NCBI RefSeq assembly: GCF_003332325.1
Contig: NZ_CP029295.1
Coordinates: 310,001 to 374,000 of the forward strand
Length of the DNA: 64,000 nt
Direction: 5' to 3'
Source of the DNA: [Mycoplasma] phocae
Lineage (GTDB): Bacteria > Bacillota_I > Bacilli_A > Mycoplasmatales > Metamycoplasmataceae
The notes beneath the pieces were generated by a model. The model worked only from the letters and a program-made list of their open reading frames with translations. It had not been told where the DNA came from and searched no databases. Both the position numbers and the translations under genes were made by a program. Shown here piece by piece: positions 1-9,041 of the stretch. The number at the start of each line of letters is the position of its first letter. The first letter of the stretch is position 1.

Positions 1-2
1 AT

Positions 3-251
3 ATTGTCAATGTTGTTATTAGCAATATTGAATACCATGGCATTACCTTGATTAATTCCAAGAACCATTCTGAAGAGAATCAATTAAACAATATTTTATA
101 TTTATATGATCTTGAAATTATTCCTTCTAAATATGAAGAAATCTTTATTGAATTTCTACACCGAATCCGTTATATTGATAGTATTAAAGAAGATAAACTT
201 TCAAAATCTGATATTGAAATTGGAAAACGTTGATTTATTGAAAATATGTAA
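3..251 (+). CDS. C-terminal fragment of an unrecognised protein
   Basis: An open frame runs in from the left edge and ends at TAA 249-251. About 82 residues are visible, and the UGA at 231-233 is read as Trp. The composition is ordinary for a soluble protein, with mixed Ile/Glu/Lys and no membrane segment. The end reads SKSDIEIGKRWFIENM. I do not recognise the family. A bidirectional terminator follows at once, so this is the last gene of a plus-strand unit that starts outside the window. Confidence 0.6.
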
Positions 252-264
252 ATATTAAAAAAAT

Positions 265-300
265 AAAAAGCCCTTTATTATTGAGCTTTTTGTATTTTTT
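265..300. terminator. Bidirectional terminator between convergent genes
   Basis: Inverted repeat AAAAAGC (265-271) / GCTTTTT (285-291). A T-rich run follows on the plus strand and an A-rich run precedes it, so it can end both the plus-strand gene stopping at 251 and the minus-strand HAD gene stopping at 299. Confidence 0.65.
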
Positions 301-1102
301 AATCGTAAAAACCTTTTTCTCTTAATTTGAAATAAGGTCCATCTTCTGTAACTGGTAAACATATTTCTTTAGCAACATCTTTAGTTACATCTTCACCATT
401 GCCCATGGCAATTCCTAACCCGACTTCTTCGAGCATCTCAATGTCATTTTCTGAATCTCCAAATGCAACCATTTGATCCAAGCTAACATTTAGTAAATCA
501 CCCAATATTTTTAGCCCAGTAGCTTTGGTAATTCCTTTAGCAGAAATGAAAACTCCACCAACTCATTCTGCCAAAATTCATAAATCCATATTGTTTTCTT
601 CAAAAAATTTTGCTAATTTCACTGCTAATTCATGTGGTGTTTTTGAACTTATAGTAATCAGATAATTTTTATCATTTTGTTTTTCAAATTCTTTTTCTGA
701 TATGAATTTATCTTTGTAAGGGCGATAAAATCAATGATCAATGTTAAATAGGTTATTGTAATATCCTCATTTATTACCAACAAATGAAAATGGCAAATTA
801 TGATCTTCAGCATATTTTCTAAATTTTATAAAATCTTCATATTCAATAGTTTTTTCAAAAATATATTCACGAGTTTTTAAATCTAATATAAATGTACCAT
901 TAGCACCTATAAAATAATCAACATATGGGTTGTTGATTTGTTGTCCCACTGTAAAAATATCACGACCAGAACATAAAACATTTATGTAATTTTTTTGTTT
1001 CAATTTTTCAAACATTTCTTTCATACGAGGAGTAAGTTCATCTACTCCAAATGGCAATAGGGTACCATCGATGTCAAAAACAATCATTTTATATTTAGTC
1101 AT
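299..1102 (-). CDS. Cof-type HAD-IIB family phosphatase
   Basis: This 267-residue protein is predicted to be a cytosolic haloacid dehalogenase-fold hydrolase of the Cof/YidA subfamily. Such enzymes dephosphorylate sugar phosphates or related small molecules; the substrate cannot be told here. The nucleophile motif FDIDGT lies at residues 9-14 (DxD Asp pair). The C-terminal metal-binding motif GDSENDIEML is also present, and the length is normal for the subfamily. Several UGA codons in the middle are read as Trp. ATG 1102 overlaps the last 8 bases of truB (ATGACTAA), so the two genes are translationally coupled. Confidence 0.88.
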
Positions 1103-1961
1103 TATTTTTCTCCTTAATTAACCTTTCAATTCGATTTAAAAATATTTTTTCGAAATGATAGTTATCCAATTCTTTATGTCCTCATCCAATAATTAATTTA
1201 TTAAATACAAATATATTTCGCTCATATTTAGAATTTTCGTTATTTTTAATTATTTTAAAATTTTTAAAAATAAATTCTAATTCAGGAGCTGATAGATTAA
1301 TAATTTTTATGTTAAAGAGTTCATCTAAGTTCTCAATTTGTACATAATCCACATTTTCTAATTTTATTTTATCTATAGAAATTCTTTGTAAAAAATTTAC
1401 AACTGCATCAGTATTTAGTAATAGTCCAAGGTCATGGATTAAACTACGAATATATGTTCCTTTTGATACTAAAGTTCTAATTTTAAATTTTTGTCTTTGT
1501 TCATCAAAATCTAATAATTCTAATTCAAAAATTTTAATATCACATGGTTTAAGAATTATTTCTCTGTTTGTTCTTGCTAGATGATAACTACGAACTCCAT
1601 TAATTTTCTTCGCAGAAAAAGTTGGAGGAATTTGAGTTGTTGTATTTTTTATTCTCTCAATAGCTGACAGCATTGCCAATTTAGTTACAGTTACTGGATT
1701 TTTTATTTCGAAAATTTCTTCGCCTTCGTCATAACTTGCTGAACTTTTATTTAAAGTAGCTTCAACAATATACTCTTTGCTACTACTTGATAATAAATGA
1801 AGAGCCTTAGTATCTTCATCTGTGGCAACAATAAGCAACCCCTCTGCTAGAGGATCTAAAGTTCCTGCGTGCCCTATTTTTTTAATATTGTTTGCTTTTG
1901 CAAATTGCTTAATTGCCTGAAAGCTGGAAATGCCTCGCTTCTTATTAATTTTAAAAAACAT
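1095..1961 (-). CDS. truB: tRNA pseudouridine(55) synthase TruB
   Basis: 288 residues. TruB converts U55 in the T-loop of tRNAs to pseudouridine. The catalytic motif HAGTLDPLAEGLL is near residues 31-43, and its Asp is the nucleophile. KGTYIRSLIHDLG, another TruB signature, is in the middle. Reading UGA as Trp near the C-terminus (1182-1184) adds about 29 residues and brings the stop (1095-1097) into the start of the HAD gene. The ATG at 1961 has AGGAT 6 bases upstream and a TATAAT at 1998-2003. The length matches small mollicute TruB proteins without a full PUA domain. Confidence 0.92.
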
Positions 1962-1997
1962 ATTTATCCTATTAATTATTGTTTTGTTGGGAATATC

Positions 1998-2003
1998 ATT
2001 ATA
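1998..2003 (-). promoter_or_regulatory. Probable -10 box for truB-HAD operon
   Basis: TATAAT on the minus strand, about 37 bases upstream of the truB ATG. No convincing -35 was seen, which is common in mycoplasma promoters. Confidence 0.5.
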
Positions 2004-2058
2004 TAATAAAAATTAATAAAATATTTTTAAAAATGAAAATCTTTATTTATTTTTATTA

Positions 2059-2064
2059 TATAAT
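2059..2064 (+). promoter_or_regulatory. -10 box for tRNA-Thr
   Basis: Perfect TATAAT ending 12 bases before the 5' end of the mature tRNA. Confidence 0.6.
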
Positions 2065-2076
2065 TGTTAGTGTTAT

Positions 2077-2151
2077 GCCGTCATAGCTCAGGGGCAGAGC
2101 ACTTCCATGGTAAGGAAGGGGTCGTTGGTTCAATTCCAATTGACGGCACCA
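2077..2151 (+). tRNA. tRNA-Thr (anticodon GGU)
   Basis: 75 nt cloverleaf including an encoded CCA. Acceptor stem GCCGTCA (2077-2083) pairs with TGACGGC (2141-2147), the discriminator is A2148, and CCA is 2149-2151. Anticodon stem CTTCC/GGAAG encloses the loop ATGGTAA, giving anticodon GGT for ACC/ACU codons. The T-arm GGTTCAATTCC is intact. Confidence 0.95.
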
Positions 2152-2190
2152 TTTCATCTTATGACCCTTTTTAAAAAACATAAATAAAAT

Positions 2191-2228
2191 AAGTAATGTC
2201 TAATCTCTAAACATTACTTATTTTTTTT
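2191..2228. terminator. Terminator between the two tRNA genes
   Basis: AAGTAATGT (2191-2199) / ACATTACTT (2211-2219) followed by an 8-T run. It ends the tRNA-Thr transcript. The preceding A-rich stretch could also let it end the minus-strand tRNA-Trp transcript. Confidence 0.7.
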
Positions 2229-2241
2229 CAAATTAATGATA

Positions 2242-2316
2242 TGGCACGGGTAGCAAGACTCGAACTCACAACACACGGGGTTGAAGCCCGTTGTTCTACC
2301 ATTGAACTATACCCGT
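2242..2316 (-). tRNA. tRNA-Trp (anticodon UCA), reads UGA as tryptophan
   Basis: On the minus strand the acceptor stem ACGGGTA pairs with TACCCGT and is followed by GCCA (discriminator plus CCA). Anticodon stem ACGGG/CCCGT encloses the loop CTTCAAC, so the anticodon is UCA (plus-strand positions 2282-2284). This tRNA decodes UGA, and UGG by wobble. It is direct evidence for genetic code 4, agreeing with the many in-frame UGA codons across the window. The D-arm GTTCAATGGTAGAAC is typical of mollicute tRNA-Trp. Confidence 0.95.
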
Positions 2317-2350
2317 AAAATGCTACGTTAAATATTTTAACATTTTAATT

Positions 2351-2578
2351 TTATTTATTTATTTTTTTAGAAAATAATTTAACGATATCATTTACGGTTT
2401 TCAAATTACTTAATTCTTCATCATCTAAGATGTTTATATTATATTTTTTTTCAATATCACTAACAAGAATTACTAGATCTAAGCTATCAATTTTTAAACT
2501 TTCAATAGTTGAGTTTAAATCAAATTTAACTCTTGTTAATTTTTTAATTTCTTTAAAAATTATTTCTTCTATATTCAT
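2351..2578 (-). CDS. acpP: Acyl carrier protein
   Basis: 75 residues, the usual ACP length. The phosphopantetheine attachment motif DSLDLV lies at residues 32-37 (Ser33), followed by an acidic helix II. ACP carries acyl chains for phospholipid synthesis. The gene starts 8 bases after the stop of the upstream membrane-protein gene and no clear Shine-Dalgarno sequence is visible, so translation may be coupled. It is the last gene of the minus-strand unit 4569 to 2351. The functional link to that unit is unknown. Confidence 0.88.
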   Translation of the reverse strand: MNIEEIIFKEIKKLTRVKFDLNSTIESLKIDSLDLVILVSDIEKKYNINILDDEELSNLKTVNDIVKLFSKKINK

Positions 2579-2586
2579 AGAAATAA

Positions 2587-3120
2587 TTATAACTTATTTA
2601 TTGATATCTTATATGATACAAAACTTTTTCGTGTTTGGTTCTGTCAGTATAAAGAAATTATCACATTTTGATTATCAATTTGTTTATAAGCATATTTAAT
2701 TTTTCCATCAGTAACGGTCATTCGATTCAAAATATCTTTTATAATAACCGTGATCATATTTTCATCAATTCAACCTTGACCATCTTTAAAATTTAAATAA
2801 TCATAATAATCCTCAGATTTTATTTCTGGAAAAACTTCTTTTCAAGGAGTTTCAATTATTTTTCTTTTTTTGCTCGGTTTATCAATATCTTTGATAATCT
2901 CTTCACCGTTATCATCAATATCTTCATCTATTGTCTCTTTATCTCTTTCATTAGGTTTGAGATTTTGAGTATCTTCCGGTTTTACACCCTGATTATCTAT
3001 TTTTTGATTAGGTTTGTTATTCTTTTTATTTATTAAGAAAAACGCAGCAACGGTTCCACCTATAGCGGCAATCCCTAATATTCCCACCGACAAACCAATA
3101 AGTATTTTTTTTCTGCTTAT
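2587..3120 (-). CDS. Small membrane-anchored protein with acidic linker; likely AUA start
   Basis: 177 residues, not recognised. A short basic N-terminus is followed by one membrane segment (about residues 7-25, rich in Gly/Ile/Ala). Next come a charged Asn/Asp/Glu/Lys linker (about 26-90) and a C-terminal domain of about 85 residues. No ATG or GTG precedes the membrane segment after the in-frame TAA at 3127-3129. The best start is ATA at 3118-3120, 9 bases after GGAGG and overlapping the previous gene's stop as ATAA. A TTG at 3091-3093 is the alternative but lies far from the ribosome-binding site. The protein could anchor or partner the product of the overlapping upstream gene. Confidence 0.6.
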
Positions 3121-4265
3121 GACTTTTTACCTCCAATTTTTCAAATTTCATCAAGACTTTTTGCATGTTTTACAATTTTGTCCACTTCACTATGATTTAC
3201 TGTATATCATTTTTCTTTCGTTAACCACCCCCGGATATTTGACACCTCTAAACTGATTAAACCAATATTTCGATCAAAAAAAGGTTTAGAAATAAATTGA
3301 TTATAAATTAGAGTGAATTTTTTTAATTTTTCACCAAACGAAATGTCCATATCATAGTGAAAATTTCCATAAAAATCAAGAGGCAAAATAATTCCTTTTT
3401 TCGAAGACTCATTGTTTGCTGAAATAATAGTTTGTTTTAATTTATTATCATAGTAAGAATATGAATCAATCAAAATTTCTTTATTTTTATTATTATCTCA
3501 AGGGTTGTAAAATAGATCAACATTCCCCTTAATAGTTTCTAAATCAATCTTGGCATTAATTTCTAATTTTTCAATATCTGTTTGATTAATTACCTTATTG
3601 ATCTTTCCATCAGTTTCAATTTTTAATAAACTAAAATCATAAATTTTTTGATTAAATTTTCCGAGTTCCAATTTTATTGGTTTAAAATTAAAATTTAAAT
3701 ATTCACGCTTTTCATAATGCTTCATTTTAATAGGCTCAACCGCATTAGGAATGCTTGATATGTTAAGTTTAGTTAATAAATTAATACTTGCCCCATTATT
3801 ATCAATTTTAATTTGCTTATTATTTTTAATTGAATTTATTGCATAAGTATAGCGTTCTGCTTGATATCATGTCTTTTCATTAAGAATGAAAATTTCAAAG
3901 TTAACATTAGAAATATCATTAAATAGAGTTTTTTGAATTTCCGGACTAAATTCACTTATACAACTAAATGAATAAGATCCACCACCTAGTTCTTCTTTGC
4001 TAAAAGTTACTTTTTTATTATTAATCAAAGCTTCCACTTTTATATCATTTATACCACTACTAAAATTATGATATTGAAATTCAATAATAAATTTATCATC
4101 CTTAATTAATCTTCTAATTGCTAAATTGGCTCGTTCAGTAAAATTAACTCATTTTTTTAAATAAACTGCACGCTCTGCTTTGACATAAAAATTTTCTAAT
4201 CAAAAAATTGGTCTTATATTCGTAGATGATATTTCTTGTGGTGGTAAATTATTTATTAATAGCAC
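3117..4265 (-). CDS. Beta-rich protein, family shared with the 9025-10194 gene
   Basis: 382 residues, not recognised in any named family. It starts at GTG 4265 (in-frame TAA at 4266-4268) inside the end of the preceding small gene. Two UGA Trp codons lie in the C-terminal third and others upstream. The sequence has no signal peptide or membrane segment and looks like mostly beta structure. Its C-terminal ~110 residues align by eye with the gene at 9025-10194: IILPLDFYGNF then KPFFDRNIGLISLEV here, against FYIPLNFSGNI then KPFFNKKDGIIKLNV there. Both end in an E-I-W-K motif. The stop overlaps the AUA start of the next gene, so the two products may act together. Confidence 0.7.
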
Positions 4266-4569
4266 TTACAAAACTCAAAAATAGGTTGATTACAAAATGT
4301 AATTTTTTATAATAAGAATTTTTTGATCAATTATTTAGATATCATTCACTATCGGGGTTATTTATTATAAAATCCTCAATAAATATTTTTTTATAATCAT
4401 TGTTAAGTGTGTCAAGAAAAATTTCAAGTGCAGTTCTATTATTTTTTAATAAATCATTTTTTTTATTAATTTGGTTTTTCATATTTACATATATGCAATA
4501 TTTTGTGATAAAATCACGTTTTTGCTGTAAACTTAATTTTTTAATATAATCTATGTTTTTTAAATCCAT
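4249..4569 (-). CDS. Small helical protein, HTH-like C-terminus, first gene of duplicated module
   Basis: 106 residues, starting at ATG 4567-4569 with GGAGG 8 bases upstream. The protein is Lys/Asn-rich and helical. Its end (NNWSKNSYYKKLHFVINLF) resembles the C-terminus of the 10430-10765 protein (TNWKDFYVSKATFYRKINKLF). That S-x-x-T-F-Y-R pattern recalls short DNA-binding helix-turn-helix proteins such as phage ArpU/RinA-type regulators. The DNA-binding role is inference. It overlaps the following gene by 17 bases and opens the operon 4569-2351, divergent from rluB. Confidence 0.65.
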
Positions 4570-4680
4570 TTTTGCCTCCACTTATATTTAAATAAATAAA
4601 CGGGAGATATTGCAAATATTGATACAATAAGAAATGTATTTATTATATAAATAATTTTTTAAGAGTTTCAAGGAGGAAAT

Positions 4681-5400
4681 ATGGAAGAGATAAAAATTCA
4701 AAAAATAATAAGCAATTTAGGTTACTGCTCAAGACGTGAAGCAGAGAAATTAATTGAGGAAGGTAAGGTATTTGTTAACGGGAAACGTGCTGAAATTGGA
4801 ATGCGGGCAAATGTTAATGATCAGATCGAAATCAACGGAAAATTACTCAAAGCTAAGCAAAAATTTATTTATTTGCTTCTAAATAAGCCAAGAAATACCA
4901 TTTGTAGCTTAAATGATCCGCAAGGGCGTAAAACAATATATCAACATATGAAAATTGATGATTATGTTTATTCAGTTGGCAGACTTGATTTTAATACCAC
5001 AGGAGTTATTTTAATAACTAATGATGGCGATTTGGCTAACTTCTTAGCGCATCCATCATCGGAGATTAAAAGAGAATATATTGCCGAATTAGAATCTCAG
5101 CTAGAAATAAAATCACTAAATTTTTTAAATTCCAATTTTGTCAAACTAAATGGCAAATTTTCAAAACAAACAGTTAAGCATATAAAAGATAAAAAATATC
5201 TTGTTTCATTAAACGAAGGAAGAAATCACCATGTTAAAAATCTTTTTGCTCTCGTTAATAATCAAGTAATAAAATTACATCGTAGATCATTTGGATTTTT
5301 AAATGATAAAGAACTTAAGATTGGCGAGTTTAGACAATTGAATACTACTGAAATCGAAAAATTAAAAAAACTTCAACAAGTTAAGTTGAAAGTTTCTTAA
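4681..5400 (+). CDS. rluB: RsuA/RluB-family pseudouridine synthase
   Basis: 239 residues. An N-terminal S4 RNA-binding domain (about residues 4-60, with GYCSRREAEKLI and VFVNG) is followed by the pseudouridine synthase domain. The catalytic signature GRLDFNTTGVILITNDG is near residues 100-116, with the nucleophilic Asp. The family modifies uridines in rRNA: RluB acts on 23S and RsuA on 16S, and the two cannot be separated by eye here. AAGGAGG lies 4-9 bases before ATG. The TAA shares bases with the stop of the convergent transketolase gene, leaving no room for a terminator between them. Confidence 0.87.
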   Translation: MEEIKIQKIISNLGYCSRREAEKLIEEGKVFVNGKRAEIGMRANVNDQIEINGKLLKAKQKFIYLLLNKPRNTICSLNDPQGRKTIYQHMKIDDYVYSVGRLDFNTTGVILITNDGDLANFLAHPSSEIKREYIAELESQLEIKSLNFLNSNFVKLNGKFSKQTVKHIKDKKYLVSLNEGRNHHVKNLFALVNNQVIKLHRRSFGFLNDKELKIGEFRQLNTTEIEKLKKLQQVKLKVS

Positions 5401-7265
5401 TTTTCTTTATTAGAATTTTTATTTATAATATTAATAATTTTTGATTCAATATGTTTTTCATCAATTTCTAATTTACTTTGAGTTGTTGAAATAATTTCGT
5501 TAATTTCATAATTATCAATTCCGATATTATATTTAGCATATTGTTTTCAACCACTAGTTGACATACTTTCAAATGAAATAGTATAGTTACGGTCATATTT
5601 CATTTTTCTTAGATTATTCATATTTGAAGCCGATATTAATGAAAGATTTAATTTTTTGGCAATATTATACATAATTTTAAGATCAAAGCCAGTTGATATT
5701 AAAGTGAATTTATTATTGGAATTTAGTAAATAATATGAGCCGGCTTTAAATTCATTTTTAGATGTTTCTTTAATGACTGGAATAATATTATCACTAATTA
5801 AAATAGCGGCCGGGTTTGTTGTGTTATTTAAATAATATTCAAAAGAACCCTTTAACTCTTTAATATCAAATGGTCGCATTGTTGTTAGATTGGGAATAGA
5901 TCTTAAAAGCATTAGTTGTTCAATTGGTTGATTTATCTGCCCAGTTGAAAATAAAACTAAATCATTAACAAAAACAAACAATACCCGCGATTTATTAATT
6001 GCGGCCATTTTTATTGCTAAGGAAATATAAGTAGCATATGATAGTGGAATAAACACTATTGGTCGAATATTAGAATGAAGCGCAAGACCACAAGCAATAT
6101 TGGCCATTGCCATTTCTCGATTACCTAATAGAATTGTTCGACCATCTAGATTATTTTTTTCAAATACTCCATTTAAATAATGGTTATTAGTTGTAGACAT
6201 AACGCTATTGTTACATATAAAAATATTTCCATAATTATTTGCTAAATTATTAACAATAGAATAAGTTGCATTTTCATAACTAATATCATCTTTTGTGTTT
6301 ATATCATTGATGTTTTCTTTAATTTCATCACTTAAAAAGGCTAGCAATTCATTTGATGGACTTCAACGATTAAATTTTTCAGAATTTTTTGCAACCATTT
6401 CTTTATAAGCCTGTGTTACTTCAGCGTATGACGCAAAAAAATCATTTTTTTGAAAAGAACTTTTTTCTTTGATTTTTTCTAAAACCTCTTCATTAAATTC
6501 GCTCTTTTCAATTCCGTCAGTCAAAAAATTCATTTCACTAAATTCGGTTCGAATTTCTATAAAGGTTGGTTTAGTACTATTTTTTGCTTTTTTAATCGCC
6601 TTTGAAATTGATAGTGTTGTTGCGTCATTAAGAAAAATATAGTTAAAATTTATAGCTTCATATTTCTTTTTATTATTAGTTTTTTTGCGACTATCTAAAG
6701 TATTAATTTCCATTGAATTAGAATCATATAAAACAATTAATTTATTTAGTCCGTTCATACCGGCATAAGTTAAAGCCTCATAGGCGCTGCCTTCTTGTAA
6801 ATCACTTTCATTGCATAAAACATATGTAAAATGTGAGACTTCAGGAAACTTATTTGACATATGAGCTTCAGCAACTGCTAATCCCACAGCAACTCCAACA
6901 CCTTGACTTAATGATCCTGATGAAAAATCAATACAATATTTGGCATTTTTTTCAATAGTTAGTGGCAAGTCACTATCTTTTTTACCATAGTTTCTCAGTT
7001 GCTCTTCTGATATTAATCCAATCATTTTTAACATTGAATAGTATAGCTGTGAGCCATGAGTTGAGCTTAAAATAAATCTATCTCTTGCTACTCAATTAGG
7101 ATTATTTGCATCAAATTTAAGATGATAGAAAAATACGGCATGAAAAATTTTTGCCGCTGAAATTAACATATTTGGATGATTATTATTGGTATTTAAAATA
7201 GTGGCTAAAGCATTAATTTTTAAATTATCAACCGCAATTTTGTCAAATCTCTTATTATTTTTCAT
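5397..7265 (-). CDS. tkt: Transketolase homologue with degraded active site
   Basis: 622 residues, normal transketolase length, starting at ATG 7265 with GAAGG about 8 bases upstream (a TTG at 7280 is less likely). Family landmarks: NNHPN (H30 position kept), VARDRFILSSTHGSQ (H69 kept), GSLSQGVGVAVGLA, the ThDP-site YDSN, and NREMAMANIACGLALH (catalytic Glu kept). Several residues of active transketolases appear changed. The Mg-ThDP motif GDG reads NES; the GHPE His, the C-terminal-half HDS His and the THQP His are all replaced (NQP instead of HQP); and the HGAPL-type loop is not recognisable. The enzyme may be inactive or altered. It overlaps the upstream gene by 11 bases. Confidence 0.8.
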
Positions 7266-7566
7266 TAAAGACACCTTCAAATACCAAATTAATATTAATT
7301 GGTTTTGTATTAATTAAAGAATAAATTTTTTGTTCGATTAAAAATACTATCATTTTTGTTTGAAAAGAAAAAATACTAAATTGCCCGATTTTATATTTTA
7401 AACTAATACTTACGTTTGAATGTTTATCATTTGACACTACTTCCAAATCACTAATTCGAATTGGGTATTCAATATTATTAAAAATGCTTTGAATTGAATC
7501 TTTAATAACTGCAACTTCTACTTTAAAAGCAAAATTCATTTTGGTATTAACCGAAATATAATCCAT
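7255..7566 (-). CDS. Small conserved-type protein of unknown function between efp and tkt
   Basis: 103 residues with alternating hydrophobic strands and helices, no signal peptide and no membrane segment. It reads like a compact alpha/beta domain loosely similar to the small Asp23/MMB_0454-type mycoplasma proteins; that resemblance is weak. It starts 2 bases after the efp stop (TAA TT ATG) and runs 11 bases into tkt, so efp, this gene and tkt form one tightly packed unit. No function is assigned. Confidence 0.65.
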   Translation of the reverse strand: MDYISVNTKMNFAFKVEVAVIKDSIQSIFNNIEYPIRISDLEVVSNDKHSNVSISLKYKIGQFSIFSFQTKMIVFLIEQKIYSLINTKPININLVFEGVFNEK

Positions 7567-7568
7567 AA

Positions 7569-8126
7569 TTATGCCCTACCAACATATTTTCCTGTTTCGG
7601 TTGAAACAGATACGATTTCACCCTCTTTAATAAATAATGGGGTTTCGATTACAAAACCAGTTTCTAAGGTTACCTTTTTTTGAGCTGCTTGAGCAGTGTT
7701 CCCTTTAACAGCATCTGGTGATTCAACAACTTTTAAACTAACATTAGCTGGAAGTTCGATGTCTAAAACTTCACTTTCAAATTTTCTAACGATAACTTTT
7801 TGACCTTCTTTTAAAAAGTTTAATTCTCATTTTAAATTTTCAACTGGAATTTCAATTTGTTCAAAAGTTTCCTGGTCCATTAAAACAATATTGTCACCAG
7901 CATTATATAAATAATCCATGTTGATTTTATCAATCATTGCTTTTTCGACTTTGTCGCCACCAGTAAAAGATTTAATTGTAGTTGAACCATTTCTTAAATC
8001 TTTAACTTTGACCTTAACATTAGCTTGTCCTCTTCCTTGTTTTGAATGTTGTGCTTCTAAAACAACATAGATATTACCATCTAATTGAAAAGTAACTCCG
8101 GATTTTAAATCATTAACATTTATCAT
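7569..8126 (-). CDS. efp: Translation elongation factor P
   Basis: 185 residues, the standard EF-P length, three beta-barrel domains. EF-P enters the ribosomal E site and rescues ribosomes stalled on polyproline. N-terminal landmarks are NDLKSGVTFQLDG and the domain I loop SKQGRGQANVKVKVKDL; the end is VSVSTETGKYVGRA. The loop tip is Arg where E. coli has the lysylated Lys34. No EF-P modification gene is seen in this window, so the tip may be unmodified. AAGGAGAAAAC precedes the ATG, and TATAAT-like sequence at 8167-8172 gives a promoter in the divergent region with nadE. Confidence 0.95.
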
Positions 8127-8166
8127 GTTTTCTCCTTAAGTAAATATAAAAATTATTTTAATCAAT

Positions 8167-8172
8167 ATTATA
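8167..8172 (-). promoter_or_regulatory. Probable -10 box for efp operon
   Basis: TATAAT on the minus strand, 40 bases upstream of the efp start, in the 141-base divergent region shared with nadE. Confidence 0.45.
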
Positions 8173-8267
8173 AATATATTTTGAGTAATTTTTAGATATT
8201 TAACTAAAACTACAACTTTTAATTTTAAAAAAGATTTATTATTTACAAAATTGTTAAAATTTAATCT

Positions 8268-9041
8268 ATGAAAACAATTAAAAATTTTAATAATCCCGAA
8301 TTAACAAAAAAAGAAATAAAAATTTATCAATCCTATATTACTAAATTAAAAAATTGACTAATCCAAAAAAATAATTCAGCTAAGACTAATGGTATTTCTC
8401 TTGGAATATCAGGCGGCATTGATAGTGCAGTGCTTGCAAAGATTGCCAAATTATCTTTTCCTAATCAAACTAATTTTTATTATTTTAAAACTAGAGAAGA
8501 TGAATACACTGAAAACCATGTTAGATTACTAGAAAAATCATTAGAGCAAAAAATTGAATGAATTGATTTATCTTCACAATTCATTGATCTAAAAGAAACT
8601 TTAAAAATTGAAAGTAAAATGGCAGTGGCTAACTTAAAATCGAGATTGTATATGACCTCAATATATGCACTGAGTCAAGAAAAGAATACTTTGGTATTGG
8701 GAACTGATAATTTTGATGAGTATTATTTGGGATATTTTACAAAATATGGCGATGGTGGATGCGATCTTCTACCATTGGCTAATATTAAAAAAAGTGATAT
8801 ATATGCGCTAGCTAATATCCTTGATGTTCCAATTGAAATCATCTTAAAAAAACCATCGGCAAATTTAATTGAGGATCAAGACGATGAAAGCGAACTTGGA
8901 TTCTCATATCAGGATTTTGAACTATGAATTACTGATAAAAACTTAGTTTCAAAAGACATTGCAAATCGAATTGAAAATTTATATAAAAAAACAACCCATA
9001 AGCGGAACTTGCCACCAAAAGGTCCTAAACTAAAGGGTTAG
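8268..9041 (+). CDS. nadE: NAD+ synthetase
   Basis: 257 residues, the short ammonia-dependent form without a glutaminase domain. It amidates nicotinic acid adenine dinucleotide to NAD+. The ATP-PPi loop ISGGIDSAV is near residues 47-55. KSRLYMTSIYALS and LGTDNFDEYYLGYFTKYGDGGCDLLPLANI-like conserved segments follow. The ATG at 8268 has no Shine-Dalgarno sequence. An AT-rich -10-like stretch ends only about 8 bases before it, so the message may be leaderless. The last codons lie inside a terminator hairpin and overlap the convergent gene by 17 bases. Confidence 0.92.
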
